A stretch of DNA of 32,635 bases from Clostridiales bacterium (GCA_012838265.1 DUPP01000179.1:1-32635); one strand, 5' to 3'. Counted from the first letter of the stretch, positions 1-7,087 are shown. Translations and numbers: made by a program. Notes: a model not told the origin generated them from the letters alone.

Positions 1-101
1 GTCTCGTCCATCTCTTCGGCAATAGGCTTTATTTCATTTTCCGCGAAACGACGGAACATTTCTTGCTGAAGCAAATGTGTTTTTGATAATTTAAAATCCA
101 T
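1..101 (-). CDS. acyl-CoA dehydrogenase (butyryl-CoA dehydrogenase-like), N-terminal fragment
   Basis: Partial gene cut by the left edge; only the first 33 codons are visible. The translated start, MDFKLSKTHLLQQEMF followed by RRFAENEIKPIAEEMDE, matches the N-terminal helix of short-chain acyl-CoA dehydrogenases such as clostridial Bcd (consensus MDF.L...Q......FAENE.KPIA.E.DE). These FAD flavoproteins act in the cytosol on butyryl- or similar acyl-CoA, often with electron-transfer flavoprotein EtfAB. The ATG has a good ribosome binding site, GGGAGGA on the minus strand at 111-117, about 9 bases upstream. A sigma-54-type promoter lies at 159-175. Family assignment is firm from the N-terminus; substrate specificity cannot be read from this fragment. 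Confidence 0.85.
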   Translation of the reverse strand, partial: MDFKLSKTHLLQQEMFRRFAENEIKPIAEEMDE

Positions 102-158
102 TTTTCTTTTTCCTCCCACATAAATAGATGATTGGCATTATTATGTATAATTTGTAGA

Positions 159-175
159 AGCAATAACCATGCCAA
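159..175 (-). promoter_or_regulatory. sigma-54 (RpoN) type -24/-12 promoter for the acyl-CoA dehydrogenase gene
   Basis: Read on the minus strand the site is TTGGCATG-GTTA-TTGCT. The RpoN consensus is YTGGCACG-N4-TTGCW, so only one base (C to T in the -24 block) differs, and the invariant GG and GC are separated by exactly 10 bases. A start about 12 bases past the GC would fall near 148, leaving a leader of roughly 45 bases before the ATG at 101. No comparable sigma-70 promoter was obvious here. Palindromes at 339-354 and 427-471 lie at distances typical of enhancer sites for a sigma-54 activator. The motif match is seen; use in vivo is inferred. Confidence 0.65.
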
Positions 176-338
176 GAATTGTGCTCTGTTTATTGTTATG
201 GAATAAAAAAAATGGATGTCACTCTAAATTTTTATTATGTTACTTAACAGTTGCTCTCGAAGAGCCTAAACTTAAAGGCTTTCATCACCTATATATAAAA
301 GGTAATAGTCTTTAATTTCTTTTCTAATAAATGAAAAA

Positions 339-354
339 ACCTATAATTATAGGT
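339..354. repeat. 16-base perfect palindrome
   Basis: ACCTATAATTATAGGT is its own reverse complement. It sits about 190-205 bases upstream of the predicted sigma-54 start. That fits a dimeric activator binding site, but AT-rich DNA yields such palindromes by chance. Confidence 0.6.
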
Positions 355-426
355 CGTTATAAATAAATTTAAACATAAAAACATTTTTTGAACCATTTTT
401 GATTCAATATTTATTTTAAGTTAATA

Positions 427-471
427 ATTTAATTCATAAAGTAATTTATTTAATTACTTTATGAATTAAAT
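427..471. repeat. perfect inverted repeat with 20-base arms and a 5-base loop
   Basis: Left arm 427-446 (ATTTAATTCATAAAGTAATT) is the exact reverse complement of 452-471, with 5 bases between. It begins about 46 bases past the nitroreductase stop codon, so transcription of that gene would form a long AT-rich hairpin. No T-run follows on the minus strand, so it is not a standard intrinsic terminator. It could be an RNA 3' end stabiliser, a weak terminator or a protein binding site. Confidence 0.7.
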
Positions 472-517
472 ATGGTAAAAACTATAATTTTAATTCAGCA
501 ATATTCAGTAATATATT

Positions 518-1252
518 TTATCTCAATAGCATCCCCTTTTTCCTGAATTTCACTCCTACATCATCCCTGGTTTTGCTCATTAACGCTTTTCCGCAATGTT
601 CCGTCCATCTATCACTAGTCTCCCCGCCTGTGCGATCTATATAATACTGCTTCATTGTTTCATTATAAGCTTCTATATTTTGACTTTGCCTGCTGTTATC
701 ATAGTAATCGATTTTATGGATTTCTTCTTGTGGGAGTCGGGGTTTAAGTCCTGGTGTTTCATCTGGATAACCCAAGCATAATAAAAATAATGGTGCAACC
801 ATATCCGGCAATTTGAATTGGTCTGACAAGACCGCAACATCATTTCTAATTCCACCGACTACAACGCCTCCAAGGCCAAGACTTTGTGCCGCAATAAACG
901 CCTTTTGCATGGCAATAGCTGCATCTATAACAGCCACAGTATAGCATTCTGTATTACCGAACACGGCTTTATCGGTATTTTCAAAGTATTCACTTCCTCT
1001 ATATAAGTCAGCGCAGAAGAGTAAAACTAATGGTGCTTCCTTCACCCATCTTTGTCCACCGGATACCTCGTAAAGTGTATCTATTTTTTTGCGATCTCTT
1101 ACTTCAATGATCGTATATGCTTGGAAGTGGCTTGATGTAGGCGCCATTTGAGCACATTTAATAATCATATCAACAGTATCCCGATCGATCGGTTTGTCCT
1201 TATATTTTCTTATTGACGTATGATTCAAAAGCATCTTTACCGTTTCATTCAT
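518..1252 (-). CDS. nitroreductase family FMN oxidoreductase (NfsA-like)
   Basis: Predicted cytosolic FMN-dependent NAD(P)H oxidoreductase of about 244 residues, in the size range of NfsA/Frp enzymes that reduce nitroaromatics, quinones or flavins. The N-terminal HTSIRKYKDKPI is the family's phosphate-binding arginine motif; MAPTSSHFQ and GLGGVVVGGIRND are FMN-site segments, and LCLGYPDETPGLKPRLP is the typical C-terminal loop. The start chosen is the ATG at 1252 because AAAGGAG lies 7 bases upstream; an ORF extending to 1270 would put that ribosome binding site inside the gene. It is transcribed alone, with an extended -10 at 1360-1368 and an inverted repeat in its leader. The physiological substrate is unknown. 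Confidence 0.85.
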   Translation of the reverse strand: MNETVKMLLNHTSIRKYKDKPIDRDTVDMIIKCAQMAPTSSHFQAYTIIEVRDRKKIDTLYEVSGGQRWVKEAPLVLLFCADLYRGSEYFENTDKAVFGNTECYTVAVIDAAIAMQKAFIAAQSLGLGGVVVGGIRNDVAVLSDQFKLPDMVAPLFLLCLGYPDETPGLKPRLPQEEIHKIDYYDNSRQSQNIEAYNETMKQYYIDRTGGETSDRWTEHCGKALMSKTRDDVGVKFRKKGMLLR

Positions 1253-1312
1253 TATAATTGCTCCTTTCACGAGAACACTGTGTCATTTTGTAAATCAATA
1301 AATACATCCGAA

Positions 1313-1343
1313 ACAAAACCAAAAAGGTTTATATAGGTTTTGT
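1313..1343. repeat. inverted repeat in the nitroreductase leader, possible operator
   Basis: ACAAAACC (1313-1320) pairs with GGTTTTGT (1336-1343) over a 15-base spacer; extending to 11 bases gives 10 of 11 matches. It falls just downstream of the predicted transcription start, a usual place for a repressor site. No regulator gene is adjacent, so the binder is unknown. Confidence 0.4.
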
Positions 1344-1359
1344 CTCCGAAATTGTATTT

Positions 1360-1368
1360 ATTATAACA
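1360..1368 (-). promoter_or_regulatory. extended -10 promoter for the nitroreductase gene
   Basis: On the minus strand TGT-TATAAT, a perfect -10 with the TGn extension, about 108 bases before the ATG. The -35 is weak, as is common with extended -10 promoters. Confidence 0.5.
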
Positions 1369-1508
1369 TATATTAATAAAAGTACACCTCAAATTTATTT
1401 TATGTTAATATCTTAAAATTAAGAAACCAATAGCGATATACATTAAATTATTGTTAAATTTTTATTAAATAGTGATATATCTACCAGCAGAATAAGAATT
1501 GCTCAGTA

Positions 1509-1517
1509 TGCTATAAT
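1509..1517 (+). promoter_or_regulatory. extended -10 promoter for the EamA transporter gene
   Basis: TGC-TATAAT, a perfect -10 with TGn extension, 38 bases upstream of the ATG at 1556. No good -35 is visible. Confidence 0.55.
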
Positions 1518-1555
1518 ATGGTATGATGTGTTGATATTTGGAAAGAGGCGTTGAA

Positions 1556-2431
1556 ATGACAGTTGAAATGACATATAAATCAAAGCAAATGGGTATCGTT
1601 CTAATGCTGCTGGCAGCATTATTCTTTTCTATATTGCAGGTTTGCGTAAATTTAACTGGAGAGAATATTCCTCTGATGGAGCAGGTTTTCTTTCGCAACA
1701 TCATTAGTATGGTAATCAGCTTTATTATCATTAAGAAAAACAACTTGTCTGTGTTCGGAGAAAAAAAATATCAGCCATTATTATTCATGCGTTCATTCTT
1801 CGGGCTTCTTGGACTAGTTTCATTGTTTTATGCCGCTCAAAGAGCAGCTCAGGCTGATGTTACTATTCTAAGCAAGTTGTCTCCATTCTTAATAACTATA
1901 CTTGCATATGTTTTTCTAAAGGAGAAAATTGCGAGAATTCAAGTCCCAGCTTTGATTATTGCTTTCGTCGGAGCTTTATTTGTTGTGAATCCGGCATTTC
2001 AATCAAATTTATTCCCTCTTTTCATAGCCTTTTTATGTGCTGTCTTTTCTAGTGTATCATATACACTTCTTGCATATTTTAAGGATAAGGTCGATGGAAT
2101 GACGGTTATCATGCACTTTTCGACCTTCTGTGTAATATCTTCTCTTCCTTTTTTTATTATGGATTTTACCATGCCAAGCCTTACTGATTTTTTACTGCTG
2201 CTTCTCATTGGAGTTTGCGGTGCTTTTGGTCAAATTGCACTAACCTATGCATATCGAATGGCTCCTGCCGCAGAGGTGAGCATCTATAACTACTCAGGTA
2301 TACTATTCTCAGCTTTGCTTGGTTATTTCATTCTTGGGGAAGCATTACCTATTTCTTCTATTATAGGTGGAATACTTGTAGTTCTCGCTTCCTATCTCAC
2401 CTACCGTTATTCCTTCTTACCTTCCGAATAA
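1556..2431 (+). CDS. EamA/DMT-superfamily transporter
   Basis: Integral membrane permease of about 291 residues with roughly ten hydrophobic segments in two EamA repeats, the normal size and layout of drug/metabolite transporters of the RhaT/YdcZ type. Typical features are an early helix (GIVLMLLAALFFSILQVCVNL), EQVFFRNIISMV, KLSPFLITILAYVFLKEKI at the end of repeat one, and SGILFSALLGYFILGEALP at the end of repeat two. The start is placed at ATG 1556, which has AAAGAGG 7 bases upstream; the longer reading from a TTG at 1538 would overlap this site. Substrates in this family range from amino acids to nucleotides and cannot be deduced. It precedes alr, but alr has its own promoter. Confidence 0.85.
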   Translation: MTVEMTYKSKQMGIVLMLLAALFFSILQVCVNLTGENIPLMEQVFFRNIISMVISFIIIKKNNLSVFGEKKYQPLLFMRSFFGLLGLVSLFYAAQRAAQADVTILSKLSPFLITILAYVFLKEKIARIQVPALIIAFVGALFVVNPAFQSNLFPLFIAFLCAVFSSVSYTLLAYFKDKVDGMTVIMHFSTFCVISSLPFFIMDFTMPSLTDFLLLLLIGVCGAFGQIALTYAYRMAPAAEVSIYNYSGILFSALLGYFILGEALPISSIIGGILVVLASYLTYRYSFLPSE

Positions 2432-2538
2432 GAATGCTATATAACATGTAGTTTAATTAAACATATGTTACACCTCCGAATAAGACCAATATATATCAGT
2501 TGACGGGGTATGAAATGCTATATGTCAGTTGACGGCGT
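2423..2538. repeat. nested direct repeats between the EamA gene and alr
   Basis: The 11-mer TCCGAATAAGA occurs at 2423-2433 (spanning the EamA stop codon) and again at 2475-2485, period 52. A second pair, 2490-2509 and 2519-2538, is identical at 18 of 20 positions with period 29; both copies contain TTGACGG, and the second supplies the -35 of alr. A 12-base palindrome GTTTAATTAAAC lies at 2451-2462. The pattern suggests small local duplications that may have doubled a control element. Confidence 0.6.
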
Positions 2539-2558
2539 TTTTAATAAAGGTATATAAT
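2529..2558 (+). promoter_or_regulatory. sigma-70 type promoter for alr
   Basis: TTGACG at 2529-2534 and TATAAT at 2553-2558 with an 18-base spacer. This places the alr transcription start near 2565 and rules out translation from the long open frame that begins at 2529. Confidence 0.7.
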
Positions 2559-2627
2559 AACCTTATTAATTATAAATATAAAGCAAACATTAATATGACA
2601 ATATATAAGAAAGGCAGGCTCACTTTT

Positions 2628-3758
2628 ATGCTAAAAGAGGCATTAAGACCGGCTTGGGCTGAAATTAATCTAAGTAATCTTGAATATAATCTAAAACAAG
2701 TTAAGAAAAAGGTAGGGGGACGGGAAATAATTGGTGTAGTCAAGGCGGATGCTTATGGTCACGGGGCAATTGCTGTATCTAAAGTTTTACTTCAAAATGG
2801 AGTAAAAGCCTTGGCCGTCGCAACACCACATGAAGCTGCTGAACTGCGTGAAGCGGGTATAACTTGTCCTATTATTATGGTTGGTCTTGTACCAGAGATC
2901 TACGCTCATACACTTCTTAATAATGATATCATCCCAATAACTGCTACTTACCGACATGCGGAAGCAATCTCCAACGCAGCTAAATCTGTTGGAAAGATTA
3001 TTGAAGCCTTCGTTGTCGTAGATACTGGAATGGGACGCATAGGCTTCCTTCCCAACGATGCAAGTGTTGAGGAAATAAAAAAAATAAACAGTCTTTCTAA
3101 TCTTAAAATTAAAGGGCTCTTTTCTCATTTTGCAGCTGCTGATGAGAAAGATAAGAGCTACACAATAAAACAGATTTCCCTTTTTAAACAATTTTTAGAA
3201 AAGTTGGAACAGGCGGGAGTTAATATCTCATACCGTTCAATCGGCAACAGTGCGGCTGTAATGGATATTCCAGACGCTTATTTTGATGCGGTACGCCCCG
3301 GAATTATACTTTACGGTTGTTATCCTTCATCCGAAGTGAATAAAGACCAACTTAAGATAAAACCTGTGATGTCAATAAAAGCAAATATTATTTATTTAAA
3401 AAAGATTCCTGCCGGGTATTCCATAAGTTATGGACGTAAATTTACAACAAAACGAGAAAGTCTGATTGCAACATTAACTCTCGGTTACGCTGATGGTTAC
3501 CCAAGATATCTCTCAGGAAAGGGTCGTGTAATTGTAAACGGAGTTTATGCTCCTGTGGTAGGAAATATCTGTATGGATCAATGCATGGTTGACGTAACCG
3601 ATGTGCCTGGTGTTTGCCTTGGCAGCGAGGTTGTGGTAATGGGAAAGCAAGGTGATTTAGAAATCACTGCTGATGAAATCGCAGAAAAAACGGGAACGAT
3701 AAATTATGAGATCATCTGTGGATTCGGCCAAAGACTGCCGAAAGTATATGTGAAATAA
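2628..3758 (+). CDS. alr: alanine racemase
   Basis: PLP-dependent enzyme (376 residues, normal for Alr) that interconverts L- and D-alanine to supply D-Ala for peptidoglycan; cytosolic. The PLP lysine is K39 in VVKADAYGHG and the catalytic tyrosine is Y268 in SYGRKF. Other family signatures are DTGMGRIGF, IGNSAAV, RPGIILYG, LTLGYADGYPR and GNICMDQCMVDVTD. The start is set at ATG 2628 with AAGGCAGG about 9 bases upstream; this matches the usual N-terminus (LRPAWAEINLSNL). The open frame continues upstream to 2529, but that region is the promoter. The gene is monocistronic and converges on znuB with only 34 bases between. Confidence 0.96.
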   Translation: MLKEALRPAWAEINLSNLEYNLKQVKKKVGGREIIGVVKADAYGHGAIAVSKVLLQNGVKALAVATPHEAAELREAGITCPIIMVGLVPEIYAHTLLNNDIIPITATYRHAEAISNAAKSVGKIIEAFVVVDTGMGRIGFLPNDASVEEIKKINSLSNLKIKGLFSHFAAADEKDKSYTIKQISLFKQFLEKLEQAGVNISYRSIGNSAAVMDIPDAYFDAVRPGIILYGCYPSSEVNKDQLKIKPVMSIKANIIYLKKIPAGYSISYGRKFTTKRESLIATLTLGYADGYPRYLSGKGRVIVNGVYAPVVGNICMDQCMVDVTDVPGVCLGSEVVVMGKQGDLEITADEIAEKTGTINYEIICGFGQRLPKVYVK

Positions 3759-3792
3759 ATTTAAATTCTCCGCTTAGGTGAATGTGTGTTCA

Positions 3793-4620
3793 CTATTCTC
3801 TTACTTTTCTCGGCAATAACCCTATCATATAACATATGATAAAGGTGAAAAGGTTCACTAAAACTATGCTGGCACCTGCTGGGGTATCAAACTTATAGGA
3901 TACTATCATTCCAAAAAAGAAGCAGATCATTGAAATTATGGCAGAGGTTATGATAACGCCGCGAAAGCTTCTGAAAATCTGCATGGACGATAATGCCGGG
4001 AAAATAATCAGACTCGAAATTAAAAGAGCCCCCATGATTCTCATGCCAACCACAATGGTTACCGCAGTCAAAAGAGCAATCATCATATTATAAATACCAA
4101 CATTAGTTCCGGTTGCACGCGCAAAATTTTCGTCAAAGGTCACTGCAAAGATCTTATTATAGAAGAAAATAAATAACAAAAGCACTATAATAGATAGTAA
4201 TGTGCTCAAAAAAACATCCTCGTTGCTCATAGCCAAAATACTTCCGAATAAAAAATTATAGACATCTGCATTCATACCTGTTGTCAATGAAGCAATGATG
4301 ACACCTATTGCGATGAAGCTGCTTGAAATCAAAGCAATAGCAGCATCTCCCCTTATTTTACTGTTTTCGCTGATTCTAAGCAGCAAAAACGCTGCAATAA
4401 CAACTACTGGTATCGATACCTTCAAAGGGGCAAGGTTCATTGCCATTGCCACAGATAAAGCACCAAATCCTACATGAGACAATCCATGCCCTATCATCGA
4501 ATATCTTTTGAGAACCAAGCTCACTCCAAGTAATGCAGAGCACAGTGCTACCAGCATCCCCACCACAAAGGCACGTAATATAAACGAATATGACAGCAAT
4601 TCACGAATCAGATCTATCAT
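3793..4620 (-). CDS. znuB: zinc ABC transporter permease (ZnuB type, ABC-3 family)
   Basis: Membrane component of a metal-ion ABC importer, 275 residues with seven to nine hydrophobic helices, typical of ZnuB/MntB/TroC permeases. Recognisable parts are SALLGVSLVLKRYSMIGHGLSHVGFGALSVA near residues 28-58 (the family's HGLSH motif) and GMRIMGALLISSLIIFPALSS near 190-210, the conserved cytoplasmic coupling region. It is last in a zur-znuA-znuC-znuB operon, and its start overlaps the end of znuC by 20 bases, implying translational coupling. Zinc rather than manganese is inferred from the Fur/Zur-like regulator in the operon and the His-rich binding protein. Confidence 0.88.
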   Translation of the reverse strand: MIDLIRELLSYSFILRAFVVGMLVALCSALLGVSLVLKRYSMIGHGLSHVGFGALSVAMAMNLAPLKVSIPVVVIAAFLLLRISENSKIRGDAAIALISSSFIAIGVIIASLTTGMNADVYNFLFGSILAMSNEDVFLSTLLSIIVLLLFIFFYNKIFAVTFDENFARATGTNVGIYNMMIALLTAVTIVVGMRIMGALLISSLIIFPALSSMQIFRSFRGVIITSAIISMICFFFGMIVSYKFDTPAGASIVLVNLFTFIICYMIGLLPRKVRE

Positions 4621-5320
4621 TTTCGCCTCCCCAAAGAAACATTTTTCCTGTTTTACTTTTGAGATAATTCTCTGTTGTACCGAAAAACACTAGATTTTTG
4701 TCAAGGTGCAGAATTTTGCTTGCATTTTTAACTGCTGCCTTTACGTCATGGGATATCATTACTACTGTTATTCCTGACTGATTTAGTTCCTTTATTATTT
4801 CGTAAAACTCGGTTGTTATTTTTGGATCTAACCCAGAAACAGGCTCATCCAAAAAAAGTATCTTATCAGTTGCACAAAGAGCTCTTGCAAGAAGGACTCT
4901 TTGCTGTTGACCTCCTGATAGTGTTTTATAGGATTTATTTTTGATGTCCAAGATTCCCAATTGTGCCATATTACTTTTAGCCTTTGTTTTTTCTCTGCTT
5001 GAATAAAATGGCTTTAATCTCATTTGATTTAAACATCCTGATAAAACCACTTCAAAAACAGAAGCAGGAAAATCTTTTTGCACTGGATTATACTGCGGTA
5101 AATATCCAATATGGCTCAACTTTACTCTTTCATCGAAAATAAGGGATCCATTTTTTATAGGGATAAGTCCCAAGATTCCTTTCATCAGAGTCGTTTTCCC
5201 AGAGCCATTTTCACCAACAATGCAGATGTAATCTCCCTGCTCAACGTCAAAGCTTATATCGCTTAATACAGGTTTTCTATCGTAGTATACTGACAAGTTT
5301 TGAACGCTGATTAACGGCAT
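4601..5320 (-). CDS. znuC: zinc ABC transporter ATP-binding protein
   Basis: Cytoplasmic ATPase subunit, 239 residues. Walker A GENGSGKT at 36-43, Q-loop around YLPQYN at 73-78, signature LSGGQQQR at 134-141, Walker B ILFLDEP at 154-160 and the H-loop histidine H191 in MISHD are all intact. It drives import through ZnuB. The ATG follows the znuA stop codon with no gap (TAG then ATG); its ribosome binding site AAAGGAGG lies inside the last codons of znuA. The closely packed operon supports the ZnuABC call; by sequence alone manganese-type MntB/SitB ATPases look alike. Confidence 0.9.
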   Translation of the reverse strand: MPLISVQNLSVYYDRKPVLSDISFDVEQGDYICIVGENGSGKTTLMKGILGLIPIKNGSLIFDERVKLSHIGYLPQYNPVQKDFPASVFEVVLSGCLNQMRLKPFYSSREKTKAKSNMAQLGILDIKNKSYKTLSGGQQQRVLLARALCATDKILFLDEPVSGLDPKITTEFYEIIKELNQSGITVVMISHDVKAAVKNASKILHLDKNLVFFGTTENYLKSKTGKMFLWGGENDRSDS

Positions 5321-6415
5321 CTACTTCAAGCCCTCCTTTAAGTTTTCAGCGTTTTGCCTCATTAATGATAAATATGTGGCACCGCTTTCCAACTCTTCTT
5401 TCGTTACGTTATGACATGAATGAAACAGCAGCATTTTTTTCCCGGTTTCCCTACTTATACTTCTTGCTACCTTTGGGTCTTCCATTTCAGCATAATATAT
5501 GACATGTATATTCTCTTCCTTTATCCTATCTATCAAGTCTGCTACCTTTCTTGCGCTCGGTTCCGTTTCAGAAGAACATGAATCAAATGCTGATCGATAT
5601 GTCAAACCATAACGTTTTGCAAAATAATATAGCGCAAATCTGCTTCCAAATATGATTTCGTTTCGATGTCCATCCCTTACTATTGCTTGAAATTCCTCAT
5701 GAAGTGCATCTAATTCTTCATTGTAACGAGCAGTATTTTTTTTATAATAGGCCTCGTTTACAGGATCTATCCTGCAAAGAGCTTCATTTATTTTATTTAC
5801 CATTATTTTTGCATAAATTGGATCCGTCCAAATATGTGGATCAAAGACGTGACTTTGGCTGTGCCTGTGGTTATGACTTGCCCCGGTATTGTGATCATGC
5901 CATAGTTCATTATTGTGTTCATCCCATGTTTCATAGTCATGATCATGCCCTGCTCCACCGTTATGAACACCCCTTGCTTCTTTGTTCTTTTCATGTTCCG
6001 CTACTGTAGGCTCAGCGCTGACTAAATCAATTCCCTCAGACAAATCAAGCACTAAACTCTTGGAATTAGAACTCTTCATGCCATCGATGATTTTTTGTGA
6101 CCAAATCTCCATATTTTTACCAGTATATATAAATAAATCTGATTCATTTATTTTTATAATATCTGAAGGCGTAGGTTCATAAGAATGACTTTCCATGCCT
6201 GGCGGTAAAAGAAGGGTTACTTCTGCCTTATCACCGGCAATTTGCCGCGCAAAATCATACTGTGGAAAAAGAGTTGCCACAATTTGAACCTTGCCGTCTT
6301 GAACCTTGTCATCTGTGGTACTTTTCACTACAGAAGCTTCATCATCAGGTACACATCCAGCTAACAGAAAAGCCAAAAGTACAATAATTACAAGTATATA
6401 TAGTTGTTTTTTCAT
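5321..6415 (-). CDS. znuA: zinc-binding lipoprotein, substrate-binding component of the Znu ABC importer
   Basis: Cluster A-1 metal-binding protein, 364 residues. It starts with a lipoprotein signal peptide (hydrophobic 5-19, lipobox LLAGC with C21), so it should be anchored on the outer face of the membrane. Metal ligands expected in the family are H77 in GMESHSYEP and H194 in DPHIW. Between them, residues 141-189 form a His/Asp-rich loop (HDHD, WHDHN, SHNHRHSQSH), a hallmark of zinc-specific members. The C-terminal half has CSSETEPSA and LLFHSCHNVT, seen in a clostridial subfamily in which the usual third-ligand SHDAF motif reads SRFAL. It lies 12 bases after zur and abuts znuC. Confidence 0.9.
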   Translation of the reverse strand: MKKQLYILVIIVLLAFLLAGCVPDDEASVVKSTTDDKVQDGKVQIVATLFPQYDFARQIAGDKAEVTLLLPPGMESHSYEPTPSDIIKINESDLFIYTGKNMEIWSQKIIDGMKSSNSKSLVLDLSEGIDLVSAEPTVAEHEKNKEARGVHNGGAGHDHDYETWDEHNNELWHDHNTGASHNHRHSQSHVFDPHIWTDPIYAKIMVNKINEALCRIDPVNEAYYKKNTARYNEELDALHEEFQAIVRDGHRNEIIFGSRFALYYFAKRYGLTYRSAFDSCSSETEPSARKVADLIDRIKEENIHVIYYAEMEDPKVARSISRETGKKMLLFHSCHNVTKEELESGATYLSLMRQNAENLKEGLK

Positions 6416-6427
6416 CCCTTACCCCTT

Positions 6428-6844
6428 TTAAGATTCATTCGTACAATTACTGCAACAGCCATACAAAACTGTTTTTGAATGATCCACCTCAAAATCATGA
6501 TGGAATTTGACATGAGAATCTAATTCTTCAAGGTATTTACATTCAACATGAATCAGCTGACCGCATTCAATACATTTTAAATGATAATGCTCCCCGCAAT
6601 CTTCATTCTTCGCTATATACTGATAGCAAGCACTTTTACCCTCTTCGATAAAATATTTTCTCACTATTCCCTGTGAAACAAGCTTGTCCAAATAACGATA
6701 AACTGTAGCCTTGCTCACAGGGTTTCCACCTTGTTTCAAAGCTGTAATTATTTCAACGGCAGTTATATGACGATCCTTGTTTCGAATCAGACAATCCAAA
6801 ATCTGATCCCTTTGCTTTGTTTTATACTTTGTTACAGCAGTCAT
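6428..6844 (-). CDS. zur: Fur-family repressor, probable zinc regulator Zur
   Basis: Cytosolic DNA-binding metalloregulator, 138 residues, typical for Fur/Zur/PerR. The N-terminal winged helix contains NPVSKATVYRYLDKLVSQGIV (about 41-61). The metal-binding half has HYHLKC (H86, H88), structural-zinc CxxC at 91-94 and a second C-terminal CxxC (C131, C134). Position as first gene of the znuACB operon argues for Zur. The start is ATG 6844, preceded by TAGGAGAA; a longer reading from a TTG at 6865 would include that site. It is probably autoregulated through the palindrome at 6982-6996. Confidence 0.87.
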   Translation of the reverse strand: MTAVTKYKTKQRDQILDCLIRNKDRHITAVEIITALKQGGNPVSKATVYRYLDKLVSQGIVRKYFIEEGKSACYQYIAKNEDCGEHYHLKCIECGQLIHVECKYLEELDSHVKFHHDFEVDHSKTVLYGCCSNCTNES

Positions 6845-6874
6845 GATAATTCTCCTATCAACCAATGTTTCAGC

Positions 6875-6970
6875 TAATTAGTTCCTCGAGTTATTCATTT
6901 GATTTATATTAACAATAGCTGTATTTTCCTAGCCTTTCTTAATTAATTCCTCAAGTTATTCATTTGATTT
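6875..6970. repeat. two copies of a 31-base direct repeat in the zur leader
   Basis: Positions 6875-6905 and 6940-6970 agree at 29 of 31 bases (period 65). Both lie between the predicted operon start and the zur ATG. Read on the minus strand each copy contains ATG-AAT-AAC-TYG-AGG-AAY-TAA, a 6-codon frame, but with no ribosome binding site in front. Duplication of a regulatory segment is more likely than two leader peptides. Confidence 0.75.
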
Positions 6971-6981
6971 TGCTCTGAAAT

Positions 6982-6996
6982 TGAAACTGAGTTTCA
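6982..6996. promoter_or_regulatory. 7-1-7 palindrome, candidate Zur operator
   Basis: TGAAACT-G-AGTTTCA is a perfect 7-1-7 inverted repeat, the symmetry of Fur-family boxes, though its bases differ from the Bacillus Zur consensus. It begins 7 bases past the predicted -10, so it would cover the transcription start of zur-znuACB, the usual place for repression. Confidence 0.55.
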
Positions 6997-7003
6997 TTTT
7001 TAT

Positions 7004-7009
7004 ATTATA
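7004..7009 (-). promoter_or_regulatory. -10 element of the zur-znuACB operon
   Basis: TATAAT on the minus strand; no strong -35 is seen 16-18 bases upstream. The predicted start lies inside the 7-1-7 palindrome, leaving a leader of about 150 bases. Confidence 0.5.
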
Positions 7010-7087
7010 GCCTGGAAAATGTTCTGTCATGTCGAATAACCAAGACAAAAACGTTCAATAATCGGCAATTAAAGTAGCTTTGACACT

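Larger units (their letters stand above)
176..517. other. AT-rich intergenic region without a gene
   Basis: No convincing coding sequence or structured RNA was found between the sigma-54-like promoter and the nitroreductase stop codon. The stretch is very AT-rich and holds a small stem (AGCCT near 256 with AGGCT near 275), a 16-base perfect palindrome at 339-354 and a 20-base-arm inverted repeat at 427-471. Because both flanking genes read leftward, it is the downstream region of one and the upstream region of the other. Confidence 0.5.

Noticed and set aside
2529-2627. N-terminal extension of alanine racemase by 33 residues
   Set aside because: The stretch contains the promoter (-35 and -10), has no homology to Alr and lacks a ribosome binding site; ATG 2628 fits the family N-terminus.
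5600-5680. ZnuA appears to lack the third His ligand (SRFAL in place of SHDAF)
   Set aside because: A clostridial ZnuA subfamily with CSSETEPS and HSCHN has this change, so it is not taken as a defect.
5683-6009. Open frame on the plus strand rich in His, Cys and Tyr
   Set aside because: It is the antisense of the His/Asp-rich loop of znuA; no ribosome binding site or homology.
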